Positions 34,477 to 42,522 of a stretch of DNA of 49,691 bases are shown piece by piece. A model generated the notes under the pieces. The model did no database searches. It saw only the letters and a program-made list of their open reading frames with translations, and was not told the origin of the DNA. This DNA is from Glacieibacterium sp038211965 (GTDB lineage Bacteria > Pseudomonadota > Alphaproteobacteria > Sphingomonadales > Sphingomonadaceae): NCBI GenBank assembly GCA_038211965.1, contig JBBQVB010000004.1:1-49691 (forward strand), given 5' to 3'. Made by a program: the position numbers and the translations under genes. Position 1 is the first letter of the stretch. Every line of letters begins with the position of its first letter.

Positions 34477-35100
34477 ATGAAAAATGAAAATGCCATTCTG
34501 ACAGAGCCTGGCGATCAGGAGCGCCAGGCGGACGGCAGACGCGAGCGGAGCCGCTCGAGCCGCGCAAAAATCGTGGCGGCTATGCTCGATCTGGTCGGCG
34601 GCGGCGATGTGAACCCAAGTGCCGCGCGCGTGGCTGAACAGGCGAATGTCGGCCTTCGCTCGGTCTTTCGCCATTTCAACGACTTGGACGCCCTCTACCG
34701 CGAAATGGGTGACGTCATCGAAGCACGCGTACGGCCGATCATTGTCGAAGCGCCGGTCGGCGCAACCTGGCAGCTGCGTCTTTTCGATATAGCCGTTCGC
34801 CGAGCCAAGGTTTTCGAGGCAATCCTGCCGTACCGGATTTCAGCCAATCTGAAACGCTTCCAGTCGCCGTATCTGATGCAGGATTACCGGCGCATGCTGA
34901 GGCTCGAAATGGCGGCGGTCGAAGCCCAGTTGCCGGCATCGGTCACGCAGGACGCGGCCGCATCGAGCGGACTGAACGTGATCCTCAGTTTCCAGACATG
35001 GCGCTTGTTGCGTCACGATCAGGAACTGCCCGTCGCGCAGGCGAAAGCCGTGGTCCACCGCCTGCTGCAAGCTGCGCTCGCCGACCTGCCTGACAGCTAG
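34477..35100 (+). CDS. TetR-like transcriptional regulator
   Basis: The 207-aa protein has a basic N-terminal extension rich in Arg (RRERSRSSRAKIV), then a TetR-type DNA-binding domain with the helix-turn-helix at ~46-68 (NPSAARVAEQANVGLRSVF, then RHFNDLDALYREM). The divergent C-terminal half should bind a ligand and dimerise. Base composition at the start is more A-rich than in neighbouring genes. It lies just before an operator-like palindrome (35137) that recurs at 41202. It is the obvious candidate to bind both and control the two convergent operons between them; this link is inference from position and site similarity. Confidence 0.85.
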   Translation: MKNENAILTEPGDQERQADGRRERSRSSRAKIVAAMLDLVGGGDVNPSAARVAEQANVGLRSVFRHFNDLDALYREMGDVIEARVRPIIVEAPVGATWQLRLFDIAVRRAKVFEAILPYRISANLKRFQSPYLMQDYRRMLRLEMAAVEAQLPASVTQDAAASSGLNVILSFQTWRLLRHDQELPVAQAKAVVHRLLQAALADLPDS

Positions 35101-35120
35101 CGTCGCTGCCGACCGCCGAA

Positions 35121-35149
35121 TTGACGATGGGCATTAAATGGCATAACCT
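35121..35149 (+). promoter_or_regulatory. Candidate promoter of the DUF1330/kappa-GST operon
   Basis: TTGACG (35121-35126) and TAACCT (35144-35149) are 17 nt apart. The -10 element lies inside the palindrome at 35137-35157, as expected for repression by steric block. Confidence 0.45.
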
Positions 35150-35157
35150 GTGCCAAT
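35137..35157. promoter_or_regulatory. Operator-like palindrome, copy 1
   Basis: TGGCA and TGCCA arms are separated by seven bases. The 21-bp element begins AATGGCAT and ends TGCCAAT. It agrees with the element at 41202-41222 at 17 of 21 positions, including all outer bases. It overlaps the candidate promoter for the gene at 35233 and sits 37 nt after the TetR-like stop. Confidence 0.65.
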
Positions 35158-35232
35158 ATATTCTCGGTCGGGAGCGGTCGAGGAAGACGACCCCGCCGCG
35201 TTCGTCGACTGCATCCTGAAGGTCGCAAAGCC

Positions 35233-35661
35233 ATGAAAGTCGTCAACCAGGTCACGCCGTCGCCCGAACAGGCGATGGCCTTCTTCGGCGGCCCCGAGGA
35301 CGGCCCGTTCGTCATGGTCAACCTGCTGAAGTTCAAAGACAAGGCCGAATACGCCGATGGCTCCGACGCCGATCTGCCGGGGGCGGCGGCCTATCTGCGT
35401 TACGGCATGGCGGTGCGCGCCTGCATCGAGAAGGTCGGCGGCAGGGCAGGGTACGCAGGCCCCGTGACCGGCCTGATGCTGGGCGAGGTCGAGGCGCTGT
35501 GGGACATGGTGGCGCTCGCCGAATATCCCTCGCTCACCGCGATGATGGCGATGGTGCGCGACCCCGACTATCAGGCGATATCGGTCCACCGCACGGCCGG
35601 CCTTGCCGGACAGCTCAACATCAAGACGCGGGGAACGCTGGCGGGTGGAGCGGGCGCATGA
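35233..35661 (+). CDS. DUF1330-like small protein
   Basis: The 142-aa protein has the ferredoxin-like dimeric alpha-beta barrel pattern of DUF1330: FVMVNLLKFKDKAEY near residue 26, then AAAYLRYGMAVRACIEKVGG, then a strand with LGEVEALWDMVALAEYPSLTAMMAMVRDPDYQ and a closing VHRTAGLAGQ. The biochemical role of the family is unknown. The start follows GAAGG by nine bases. It overlaps the next gene by four bases (ATGA) and lies behind the operator at 35137, so it is the first gene of a two-gene regulated operon. Confidence 0.85.
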   Translation: MKVVNQVTPSPEQAMAFFGGPEDGPFVMVNLLKFKDKAEYADGSDADLPGAAAYLRYGMAVRACIEKVGGRAGYAGPVTGLMLGEVEALWDMVALAEYPSLTAMMAMVRDPDYQAISVHRTAGLAGQLNIKTRGTLAGGAGA

Positions 35662-36311
35662 CGCTTTCCTACGATCTCTACTGGTCGTTCCGGTCGCCCT
35701 ACAGCTATTTCGTGACCAAGCGGCTGGTGGCGCTCGAACGCGACTTCGACGTCGCCTGCAATGTCCGCGTCGTCTACCCGATTGCGGTGCGCCAGCCCGA
35801 ATTCTTCGACAAGAACGATCCGCTCTGGCTGTCCTATTTCATGCGCGACATCTTTCGCTGCGCCGCGTTTCTGGGGCTGCCGTTCGGCTGGCCGAGTCCC
35901 GATCCGGTGGCGATGGACATGGCGACGCGGACCTATCCCAAGGAACAGCCGCACATCTATCGGCTGACGCAGCTGGGGCAGGCGGCGAGCGAGGCGGGCC
36001 GGGGCCTCGCCTTCCTCGACGAGGTGAGTTCGCTGATCTTTGGCGGCACGGTGCGCGACTGGCATCAGGGCGATCATCTTGCCGGGGCCGCCGAGCGCGC
36101 CGGTCTCGATCTCGCGACGCTCGACGCGCGGGTCGCGGCGGACCCCGACCGCTACGACACGGCGATCAAGGCCAACCAGGACGCCCAGCGCGTCGGCGGC
36201 CACTACGGCGTGCCGCTGATGGTCTTCGACAACGAGCCCTTCTACGGGCAGGACCGCTTCGACCAAATGCAGTGGCGGATGGCGCAGAAGGGACTGCGGC
36301 GGCGGGCTTAA
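35658..36311 (+). CDS. DsbA-family/kappa-class GST, 2-hydroxychromene-2-carboxylate isomerase-like
   Basis: The 217-aa protein carries the family's N-terminal strand-turn with YWSFRSPYSYFVTK; S13 is the position of the catalytic Ser in kappa GST/HCCA isomerase. There is no CxxC, so it is not a disulfide oxidase. A long helical insertion follows, and the GVPLMVFDNEPFYGQDRFDQMQWRM end with a cis-Pro is typical. It is probably cytoplasmic, using glutathione for isomerisation or conjugation of an aromatic substrate. It is translationally coupled to the DUF1330 gene and converges on the HupE-like gene with a 3-nt gap. Confidence 0.87.
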   Translation: MTLSYDLYWSFRSPYSYFVTKRLVALERDFDVACNVRVVYPIAVRQPEFFDKNDPLWLSYFMRDIFRCAAFLGLPFGWPSPDPVAMDMATRTYPKEQPHIYRLTQLGQAASEAGRGLAFLDEVSSLIFGGTVRDWHQGDHLAGAAERAGLDLATLDARVAADPDRYDTAIKANQDAQRVGGHYGVPLMVFDNEPFYGQDRFDQMQWRMAQKGLRRRA

Positions 36312-36314
36312 AAA

Positions 36315-37301
36315 TCATTGCACCAGCATCCGCGCGATCATCCAGAAGGCGGCGATGCTACCGATGGGGTAGGCGGCGGCGCGCCTGAAGACGGCGAGTC
36401 CGTGGACCGACGCAAGGCCGATGACGGCCAGCACCGCGAGCGCCGCGGCGACGACGGCCAACTGCCCCGCTTCGACGCCCAGATTGAAGGTCAGCAACGC
36501 CACCGGTACTTCGCCTTCGGGCATGCCGATTTCCGCGAGAGCCCCGGCAAAGCCGAAGCCGTGGAGCAGGCCGAACAGGAAGGCGACGACCCAGGGAATG
36601 CGCTCGGCAAGGCGAGGCCGGGCTGGATCGCGCTTGGCCACCTCGACCGCGAGAAAAACGATCGACAGCGCGATACAGATCTCGACCGGCCGCTGGCTGA
36701 CGCCGAGAAACCCGAGCGTCGCGCCCGCCAGCGTGATCGAATGCGCGATGGTGAAGGCCGTGACCGTGCGCGCGACGACCCAGCCGCCGCCGAGCAGCAG
36801 CACGAGCGACAGCACGAACAGCAGATGGTCGTAGCCGCTGAGGATATGTTCGACGCCGAGCCGGAAATAGGTGCCCGCCACCTGTGCCGACCCGGCGCGC
36901 GCGACGACCTCGGCCATAGGCGCAGCACTCGTCAGCCGCGCCGCCTGCACCGGCCGCCCCAGCGGCGCGATCCGCACCAGCGCGTCGGTGACGGTTCGGT
37001 CGAGGCCCGACAGGCCGACCTTCGCCCCGACCAGAGGCTCTGCGCAGTCATAGCGCCAGTCGGAATGGAGCGAGCCCTCCTCGAGCCGGCGGACGGGCGG
37101 CTCGGCGGTGCAATCGGCGGGCATCGCGGGCGTCGCGTTTGCCGCGAGACCGCCCTTGATTGGCGCCTTGAGCGTGACGTGCCAGTGGCGCGCGTCCTGC
37201 TGCGTGATCTCGAGATAGCCGGGTCGGAGTTCATCGGCCTTTGCCGACCCCGCCAGCGCCAGCGCCGCGATCATCGCGGTCCACAGCCACTGGCGCCTCA
37301 T
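36315..37301 (-). CDS. HupE/UreJ-like membrane protein with extracytoplasmic N domain
   Basis: The 328-aa protein starts with a signal peptide (residues 1-22), then a soluble ~120-residue domain, then six or seven transmembrane helices. The membrane part shows the HupE/UreJ_2 pattern: GVEHILSGYDHLLFVLSL, FTIAHSITL, LFGLLHGFGFAGALAEIG and FNLGVEAGQL. The conserved His and Asp inside the membrane suggest a metal or proton route; relatives are proposed nickel/cobalt permeases, though the N domain here differs from classic HupE. Its start overlaps the PpiC stop by four bases, making it the last gene of the minus-strand operon. Confidence 0.88.
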   Translation of the reverse strand: MRRQWLWTAMIAALALAGSAKADELRPGYLEITQQDARHWHVTLKAPIKGGLAANATPAMPADCTAEPPVRRLEEGSLHSDWRYDCAEPLVGAKVGLSGLDRTVTDALVRIAPLGRPVQAARLTSAAPMAEVVARAGSAQVAGTYFRLGVEHILSGYDHLLFVLSLVLLLGGGWVVARTVTAFTIAHSITLAGATLGFLGVSQRPVEICIALSIVFLAVEVAKRDPARPRLAERIPWVVAFLFGLLHGFGFAGALAEIGMPEGEVPVALLTFNLGVEAGQLAVVAAALAVLAVIGLASVHGLAVFRRAAAYPIGSIAAFWMIARMLVQ

Positions 37302-38113
37302 GGCTTGGCGATCCGGATGGTGTAGCCGTCGAGCAGCGCCTGATAGGCGGCGTTCTCGCGGCCGATGCGGTTCGCCTCGCGCCAGTCGTTCTCGACCGCC
37401 TTGCGGACAGCGGATAGCGGCTGCACCGCGCCGGGCGTCAGCTTGCGCAGGCGAACGAGGTGCTGGCCGAAACCGGAAGCGACGGGCCCCGTCCAGCGAC
37501 CCGGCGGCAACGCAGCGATCGCCTTGGCGAAGCCGTCGCCAAACTGGCGGTCTATCTCCGCCGCCGGCGCATCATCGACCGTTGGCGGGACCGACAGCAG
37601 CGAGGCCAGCGCTGCGGGGTCGGCCCCCCTATTCAGTTGCGCGAGCACCGACTGCGCGCGATGGCGATCACCTGCGACGTAAATCTGATCGAAGCTGAGT
37701 ATCGGGTCGGTCGCATAGTTGCGACGATGCGCGTCGAGCCACGCCTGCAGCGCCGCGTCACTGGGAATTTCGTTCTCGGCCTGCGCCGCGACGAGAAACT
37801 CCATCTTCGAACGCATGCGGCGGCGCATAATGATATCGTCCTTGTCGAGGCCGAGCCGCACCGCTTCGCGGTAGTAGACCTCGTCCTTGATACGGTCGCG
37901 GATCAGCCCGTCGACTTCGGCCGGCGTCGGCTGGCGGTGCCATTGCTGCTCCCACTGCTCGGTGAGCCCACGCACCTGTACTTCGCTCACGGTGATCGAG
38001 CGGTCGGCGGCATCGCCTCCGCCGCCCCACACCGCGAAGATCAGCGCGCCGGCGGCCAGAAAATGCACCAGCGGCTCGCGCGTGAACCGCTTAAGGCGCT
38101 CAACGAGCGTCAC
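37298..38113 (-). CDS. Membrane-anchored parvulin-type peptidyl-prolyl isomerase
   Basis: The 271-aa protein has a cytoplasmic start, one anchor helix (~15-32) and a periplasmic part. An SurA/PpiD-like helical N region (ADRSITVSEVQVRGLTEQW through DKDDIIMRRRMRSKMEFL) leads to a degenerate PpiC domain (~130-240; LSFDQIYVA, GWTGP-like RWTGPVASGFGQHLVRL). It probably assists folding of an exported partner. The tight spacing (3 nt after DUF3604, 4-bp overlap with the HupE-like gene) suggests that partner is the DUF3604 lipoprotein or the HupE-like N domain; this is inference. Confidence 0.85.
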   Translation of the reverse strand: MTLVERLKRFTREPLVHFLAAGALIFAVWGGGGDAADRSITVSEVQVRGLTEQWEQQWHRQPTPAEVDGLIRDRIKDEVYYREAVRLGLDKDDIIMRRRMRSKMEFLVAAQAENEIPSDAALQAWLDAHRRNYATDPILSFDQIYVAGDRHRAQSVLAQLNRGADPAALASLLSVPPTVDDAPAAEIDRQFGDGFAKAIAALPPGRWTGPVASGFGQHLVRLRKLTPGAVQPLSAVRKAVENDWREANRIGRENAAYQALLDGYTIRIAKP

Positions 38114-38116
38114 GGC

Positions 38117-40021
38117 TCATCCTTGGGGATGATACCAGATCGGCGACGTATAGGCGCGCTCCTGATCCTTGAGCCGGGTGCCGGGCAACAGCTTCGCCTT
38201 GTAGCGCAACACGTCGAACAGCACCCAGCGCGGCGTCGGAATCTCCAGCACGCGGACGTAGTAGAAGGCCTTTTGCGCGGGGTCGAATTCAGGATCGGTC
38301 CACACCGTTGCCAACTGCGGCGCGCCGATCGTGTTCTTGTAGCTCGCTGTCGCGATGTCGACGGTATCGCCGACCGGCGGCAACCTGTCGCCCGTCAGCT
38401 TGCGCGTTTCGGGGCTGCTCCACACGACGTTGAAGACCCTTTCGTGCAGCTTGCCGCCCGCGTCGATCCAGCCTTTGACGATCTGGACGCGGTCGAGATT
38501 GGCACCGATCGGGTCCTTGAGCGCTGAAACGATGAACTTCGGTGCGCCCTTCACCCCGGCCGCGCTGCCGTTCAGGTCGCCGCCCATCGGAACGCCTGCC
38601 GCATAGGCCGCCTTGACCCAGTCACCCTGCAACGCGTCGGCTCCGAAATTCCACCCGCCGAAGAAGCGCACCGTCATGCGCGGGCCGGTGGTCGCATAGG
38701 TCTCCTTGCGCAGCATCGCGTCGAAGATCGCGCTGCGCGAATTGCCCCGTGCCCAGACCCCGGCATAGCCGCCCGCGAGATACTGCCAGCCGAAACGTCC
38801 GGCGGTGTTGCCCAGATTTTGCGGGGCGGAGGCTCGCGCGGCACTGGGTTCGACGCCCGAATGCTTGCCGAAGAAATTATTCTCGTCGCCGGTCGCCAGC
38901 CCGGTGTGGCTGTCGGTCGAGCCGATCAGGCCGAACTTGTACGGATTGACCCCGGTCCGCGCCTCGATCGCCAGTCCGCGCTTCAGCGCTTCGCGGACGT
39001 AATTGCCTGCCTGCATGTCGGGCGTGGTCGCGCGCTGCATCGTCAGATTGCCGATATCCCAGCCCGCCTTGCCGAAATCGGCGAACTCGTCGTTGGGCGA
39101 CAGGAAGGGGTGCGCCTCGCTGTCGCCCTTGATCTGCGTGGCCTCGACTAGCGGCTCGTGCGCGGCGCGGCGGCGCGCATAAGCGGCGGTCATCGGCCCG
39201 CCGCCGGGGCCGACCATCTCGAACATCAGGCCGTTCGACACATTGCTGTTGTGCGGGATGGCGAGCACCTGTCCGCCCGTCGCCTTCTGATAGGCGTCCA
39301 TATAGTCCCACAACTTGCTGACCGGCGCGTCGCCCTGGCCGGGGTCGTAGGGCAGCACCGTGTCGGTCCGCGCCTTCCCGTCGCGGAACACGACGACGCG
39401 GTGCAGATTGTCGCCGCGCGGCATCAGCGTGTATTCGAAACCGATGAACGCGGTGAACTTGCCCGGCTCGTTATAGCGTTCGACGATGCTGCTGTGCGTC
39501 GTCCAGATCTTGGCGGTGCGCTTCTTCTGTCCCTCGGGATCGCTCAGTGCGGCGGGCAGCGCGTTGCGACCGGCAAGGTCGATCAGCTCGGCCGTCACCT
39601 TCAGCCGCCCCTGCGGCCCTTCGTGCATCGAGTCGTGCCAGCGCCGCAGGGTCGGGTCGCGAAGGAACAGGCGCGGCGCGTCATAGAGCGCTTGCGTCGC
39701 GCCCAGCCCGCCCGAATGGTCGGCGATGACGAGGAAATCGAGCGGCCGGTCGAGCTTTGCCTTGAGCCCGCCGGTCGCAGTGACTTCCTCGCCGCGGGCG
39801 AAGCGCAGCGCGTCTTCGGGCCCGAGCTTGGCCCCGAAGGCAAAGGCGTCGACAGAATTGCTCGTGTGGAGATGCGTATCGCCCCAGTAAACGCGCTCGG
39901 GGTAGGCGGCCAGCTTGATCTCGGTATCGGTCTTGCCGTCCACGACGCCGGTACGATTGCAGGCCGCCAGCCCGAGCAAGGCGATGCCCAGGGTCAGCGG
40001 CATTTTTCTCGGCAGTTTCAT
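38117..40021 (-). CDS. DUF3604 lipoprotein with PHP-like metal motifs
   Basis: The 634-aa protein is a predicted lipoprotein: signal MKLPRKMPLTLGIALLGLAAC with lipid Cys at 21. The DUF3604 region fills the rest and has a PHP-like set of metal ligands: WGDTHLHTS (H50, H52), VIADHSGG, LAIPHNSN and GSTDSHTG. A metal-dependent phosphoesterase or hydrolase acting outside the inner membrane is therefore plausible, though no substrate is known to me. The start at 40021 is chosen by the GGGGGAGG ribosome site and the signal peptide; upstream ATGs at 40051 and 40024 are possible. It is second in the minus-strand operon, 52 nt after the MBL gene. Confidence 0.88.
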   Translation of the reverse strand: MKLPRKMPLTLGIALLGLAACNRTGVVDGKTDTEIKLAAYPERVYWGDTHLHTSNSVDAFAFGAKLGPEDALRFARGEEVTATGGLKAKLDRPLDFLVIADHSGGLGATQALYDAPRLFLRDPTLRRWHDSMHEGPQGRLKVTAELIDLAGRNALPAALSDPEGQKKRTAKIWTTHSSIVERYNEPGKFTAFIGFEYTLMPRGDNLHRVVVFRDGKARTDTVLPYDPGQGDAPVSKLWDYMDAYQKATGGQVLAIPHNSNVSNGLMFEMVGPGGGPMTAAYARRRAAHEPLVEATQIKGDSEAHPFLSPNDEFADFGKAGWDIGNLTMQRATTPDMQAGNYVREALKRGLAIEARTGVNPYKFGLIGSTDSHTGLATGDENNFFGKHSGVEPSAARASAPQNLGNTAGRFGWQYLAGGYAGVWARGNSRSAIFDAMLRKETYATTGPRMTVRFFGGWNFGADALQGDWVKAAYAAGVPMGGDLNGSAAGVKGAPKFIVSALKDPIGANLDRVQIVKGWIDAGGKLHERVFNVVWSSPETRKLTGDRLPPVGDTVDIATASYKNTIGAPQLATVWTDPEFDPAQKAFYYVRVLEIPTPRWVLFDVLRYKAKLLPGTRLKDQERAYTSPIWYHPQG

Positions 40022-40073
40022 CATGGCCTCCCCCATCGTTGTCGCGCGCATCCTCTGACGGGAGCGACGTTGA

Positions 40074-41159
40074 TTACATCAATCGGCTCTGGACGATATC
40101 GGTTTTGCCGGCGGGCAGGCTGAACATCATCCCGTCCTCACCCAGCACGATCGCCCCCGAATAGCGTGATGCGGCATCGCCCAAAAAGGCAGGGTAGAAG
40201 AACCTCGACGGGATCGACGGCACGATGTGGTTCAGGACCAACTCCTTCGCCCCCGCCGCCTGTGCAACTTCGGCTGCCTGTTCGGGGGTCGTGTGATAGT
40301 TGACGATGTCGCGCGTGATTTGGGCGAGGTTCGCCATGCCCTTCGCCGCGAGACTCGCGGTCATCATCCTGACCAGCTTCGGTTGCAGCGCTTCGTGGAG
40401 CAGCAGGTCGGCACCCTTTGCCGCGCCAATCAACGACGCCGACTTCGCCGTGTCGCCACTGATCACGACCGACCGGCCCTTGTAGTCGAAGCGGTACCCG
40501 ACGGCCGGTCGGACCGGCCCGTGATCGACCCGGATCGCGGTGACTTTCAAACCGTCCTGCGCGAGGACGAGGACCGTGTCCCCGTCGCCGGGCATGGGCA
40601 GCGCAAAGGGTATGGCAAGGCCACCGGCGCCCGCCAGCGGGGCGATCGCCGCGCCGTGATGCCCCGTCCGGTAGCTATCGTCGAGCGCATAGGCGGCATT
40701 GAACCCCGCGACGACCTGCGCCACGCCCGCGGCGCCATAGACGGGCAGCGGCGCGGTGTTGGTTCCCGCCGTCCAGCGCGTCATCAGCAGCGGCCCCATG
40801 CCGTCGATATGGTCCGAATGGAAATGCGTCAGGAACACGCCCGCAATGCGACCGAGCGGCAGCCCCATCAGGTTGATGTTGCGCCCACCGCCTTCACCGA
40901 TGTCGACGACGAAGATCCGATTGCCGGCGATGACGACGGTGCAGGGTCCGGCGCGACCGGGATTGGGCAGCGGCGAGCCCGTGCCGCAAAGTGCGACGTG
41001 CAGGCCGTCGGGCAAGCCGACTGTCGCGTCGCGGCCCACCCGCGCGCCGACAGCGCGTTCGAACAGCGCCGCGCCGATGGCCGCCTGCTGCTTGAAAACG
41101 AGCAGGGCGATCAGGACAACACTACCCAACGCGACCGCCAGCCTGCTTCGCGTGCCCAC
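40074..41159 (-). CDS. Membrane-anchored MBL-fold hydrolase (arylsulfatase/RNase Z-like)
   Basis: The 361-aa protein has one N-terminal hydrophobic anchor (residues ~6-22, RLAVALGSVVLIALLVF) and an extracytoplasmic MBL domain of the RNase Z/AtsA-like type. Motifs are CGTGSPLPNPGRAGPC, FVVDIGEGGGRN, THFHSDHIDG (zinc site), VDHGPVRPAVGYRF, ISGDTAKS, LLHEAL and LNHIVPSIP. The GTG at 41159 was chosen: it follows GGCGGGG, and an in-frame start at 41303 would place the operator at 41202 inside the gene and overlap the divergent DUF4345 start. It is the first gene of a four-gene minus-strand operon. Confidence 0.85.
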   Translation of the reverse strand: MGTRSRLAVALGSVVLIALLVFKQQAAIGAALFERAVGARVGRDATVGLPDGLHVALCGTGSPLPNPGRAGPCTVVIAGNRIFVVDIGEGGGRNINLMGLPLGRIAGVFLTHFHSDHIDGMGPLLMTRWTAGTNTAPLPVYGAAGVAQVVAGFNAAYALDDSYRTGHHGAAIAPLAGAGGLAIPFALPMPGDGDTVLVLAQDGLKVTAIRVDHGPVRPAVGYRFDYKGRSVVISGDTAKSASLIGAAKGADLLLHEALQPKLVRMMTASLAAKGMANLAQITRDIVNYHTTPEQAAEVAQAAGAKELVLNHIVPSIPSRFFYPAFLGDAASRYSGAIVLGEDGMMFSLPAGKTDIVQSRLM

Positions 41160-41201
41160 CGTCCATTCCCCGCCGATTGTCGTTCGACTATCGCGCCGCG
41201 T

Positions 41202-41222
41202 AATGGCATTAGCAATGCCAAT
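41202..41222. promoter_or_regulatory. Operator-like palindrome, copy 2, between divergent genes
   Basis: The core TGGCATT-AGC-AATGCCA (41204-41220) is a perfect 7-bp inverted repeat. The full 21-bp element begins AATGGCAT and ends TGCCAAT, like copy 1 at 35137. It lies 42 nt from the MBL GTG and 34 nt from the DUF4345 ATG, so a bound repressor could control both directions. Confidence 0.7.
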
Positions 41223-41256
41223 AAACGCCTTTGGATTTCGTGAAAGGGGGGTCGTT

Positions 41257-41637
41257 ATGGGTTCAGTAATGCGGATTGCCGTCGGGCTGGTCGGATTGTT
41301 CAATGTGCTGCTCGGCCTGGGTTTTCTTTTGAAACCTGTCGAGGTTGCCGCCGGTTTCGCGCTTTCGCCGATCGGGATTCAAGGCCTCGCGACCATACGC
41401 GCTGACTTCCCGGCATTCTTTCTGACCGGGGCGGTGTTTGCGCTGATCGGCGCCTGGCGCGCCGACCCCAGACCATTGCTCGTCCCGCTGGTTCTGCTGA
41501 GTATCGCGCTCACCGGTCGCTTCATCAGCATCGTGGCCGATGGCATGGCGTCCACCACAATACCCCCGATGGTCGCCGAAGCCCTGATGATCGCCGTCCT
41601 GCTTCTGGCGCGTCGGACGTTCTTGACGGTCCGCTGA
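41257..41637 (+). CDS. DUF4345-like small membrane protein
   Basis: The 126-aa protein has four hydrophobic segments (about residues 5-27, 47-66, 72-90 and 100-118) and resembles the DUF4345 family of unknown function. The motif region RADFPAFFLTGAVFALIGAWR with a mid-membrane Arg-Ala-Asp is typical of it. AAAGGGGGG six bases before the ATG at 41257 fixes the start. It is divergent from the MBL gene across the shared operator at 41202, so it is probably the third output of the same regulator. Confidence 0.8.
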   Translation: MGSVMRIAVGLVGLFNVLLGLGFLLKPVEVAAGFALSPIGIQGLATIRADFPAFFLTGAVFALIGAWRADPRPLLVPLVLLSIALTGRFISIVADGMASTTIPPMVAEALMIAVLLLARRTFLTVR

Positions 41638-41699
41638 TCAAGCGGCGGAAAGCTGAAGTGCATGCCATTCGACCGGCTGTGAGCACCGCAGTGGCGGGT

Positions 41700-41774
41700 T
41701 GGTGACCCCTACGGGAATCGAACCCGTGCTTCAGCCGTGAAAGGGCCGCGTCCTAACCGCTAGACGAAGGGGCC
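41700..41774 (-). tRNA. tRNA-Glu (anticodon TTC)
   Basis: On the minus strand: acceptor GGCCCCT pairs with AGGGGTC (one G-T), D stem GTCT/GGAC, anticodon stem CGGCC/GGCTG with loop CTTTCAC, T loop TTCGATTC region. The anticodon TTC reads GAA/GAG, glutamate. CCA is encoded (41702-41700). Confidence 0.96.
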
Positions 41775-41972
41775 GTCGCGCGAGCGCCGCAGCTAGGGCA
41801 GTGGGGCGAGCCGGTCAAGGGCAGGCTGAAACGCCTCGTGTCGCAACCCGCGATCTATTTTAAGACAGGGTGAACTCTTTTCGTGTCTAAGCGTTTCTGT
41901 TAAATGGTTTAGTTTGCGTATCGAAATCGGTCGCTCGTTTCTTCGGGTAGCGTTTTACAGGGTCGAGTCAAA

Positions 41973-42488
41973 ATGAGTCCAGCAGCAGCCAAGCTTTTGA
42001 TGTGCGTGTGCGCAGGCGGAACCGGCGCCGCCGTGGTTCCGGCGTCGCAAGCCATCAAGCATCGTCTCTCTCCCCGTCATGCGGTCTACCGCCCCACCCC
42101 GGCAGCGACGGCGATCCCCGCCGCGCTCGCCAGTTCGGTGCCGTGCGCACCGACGCTCGCCGCCGCGCCGCTCGGCACGCCGCCCGGCCTGACCGGGTTG
42201 GCATCGGGCCTGCCCGGCATCGAGGGCCTCAGTCCTCCGGTCGAGGGCATCAGCTTCAATGGGAACCCGGTTTCGCCGAGCACGATCGGCGAAGCACTCG
42301 CAGCGAGCAGCGGCGGTGCGCTCATCGGTGGCGGAACCGGCGGCGGCGGTGGTGGCGGTGGCGGCGGTACGCCGATTTTGCCCCCTGCGCCGAGCAGCGC
42401 ACCCGAGCCGACGAGCTGGGCGTTGATGATCTCCGGGTTCGGCTTTGCCGGGGCGGCGTTGCGCTATCGTCGCGTTGCCAACGCCTGA
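41973..42488 (+). CDS. PEPxxWA-CTERM sorting-domain protein
   Basis: The 171-aa exported protein ends with a PEP-CTERM-type tail: APEPTSWALMISGFGFAG (residues ~142-159), hydrophobic to AALRY, then RRVANA. This is the PEPxxWA subtype common in sphingomonads, which an exosortase would cleave and attach or release at the surface. An N-terminal hydrophobic segment (~5-26) serves export. The middle is Pro/Ala-rich with a run of ten Gly (~123-132) and no enzyme domain. No exosortase is encoded in the window. The region upstream (41775-41972) is more AT-rich than average and probably holds the promoter. The ribosome site is weak. Confidence 0.85.
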   Translation: MSPAAAKLLMCVCAGGTGAAVVPASQAIKHRLSPRHAVYRPTPAATAIPAALASSVPCAPTLAAAPLGTPPGLTGLASGLPGIEGLSPPVEGISFNGNPVSPSTIGEALAASSGGALIGGGTGGGGGGGGGGTPILPPAPSSAPEPTSWALMISGFGFAGAALRYRRVANA

Positions 42489-42522
42489 CGCTTTCGATTC
42501 CGACGCTTGGGCTGTCCGACGC

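Noticed and set aside
34392..35232. TetR region considered as a recent horizontal insertion
   Set aside because: Composition is somewhat more A-rich at the gene start, but there are no repeats, integrase or insertion-site signs, and the operator shared with 41202 ties it to its neighbours.
41160..41303. N-terminal extension of the MBL-fold hydrolase to an upstream start
   Set aside because: It would include the palindrome at 41202, overlap the divergent DUF4345 start and add residues unlike the family; the GTG at 41159 has a ribosome site and gives a proper anchor helix.
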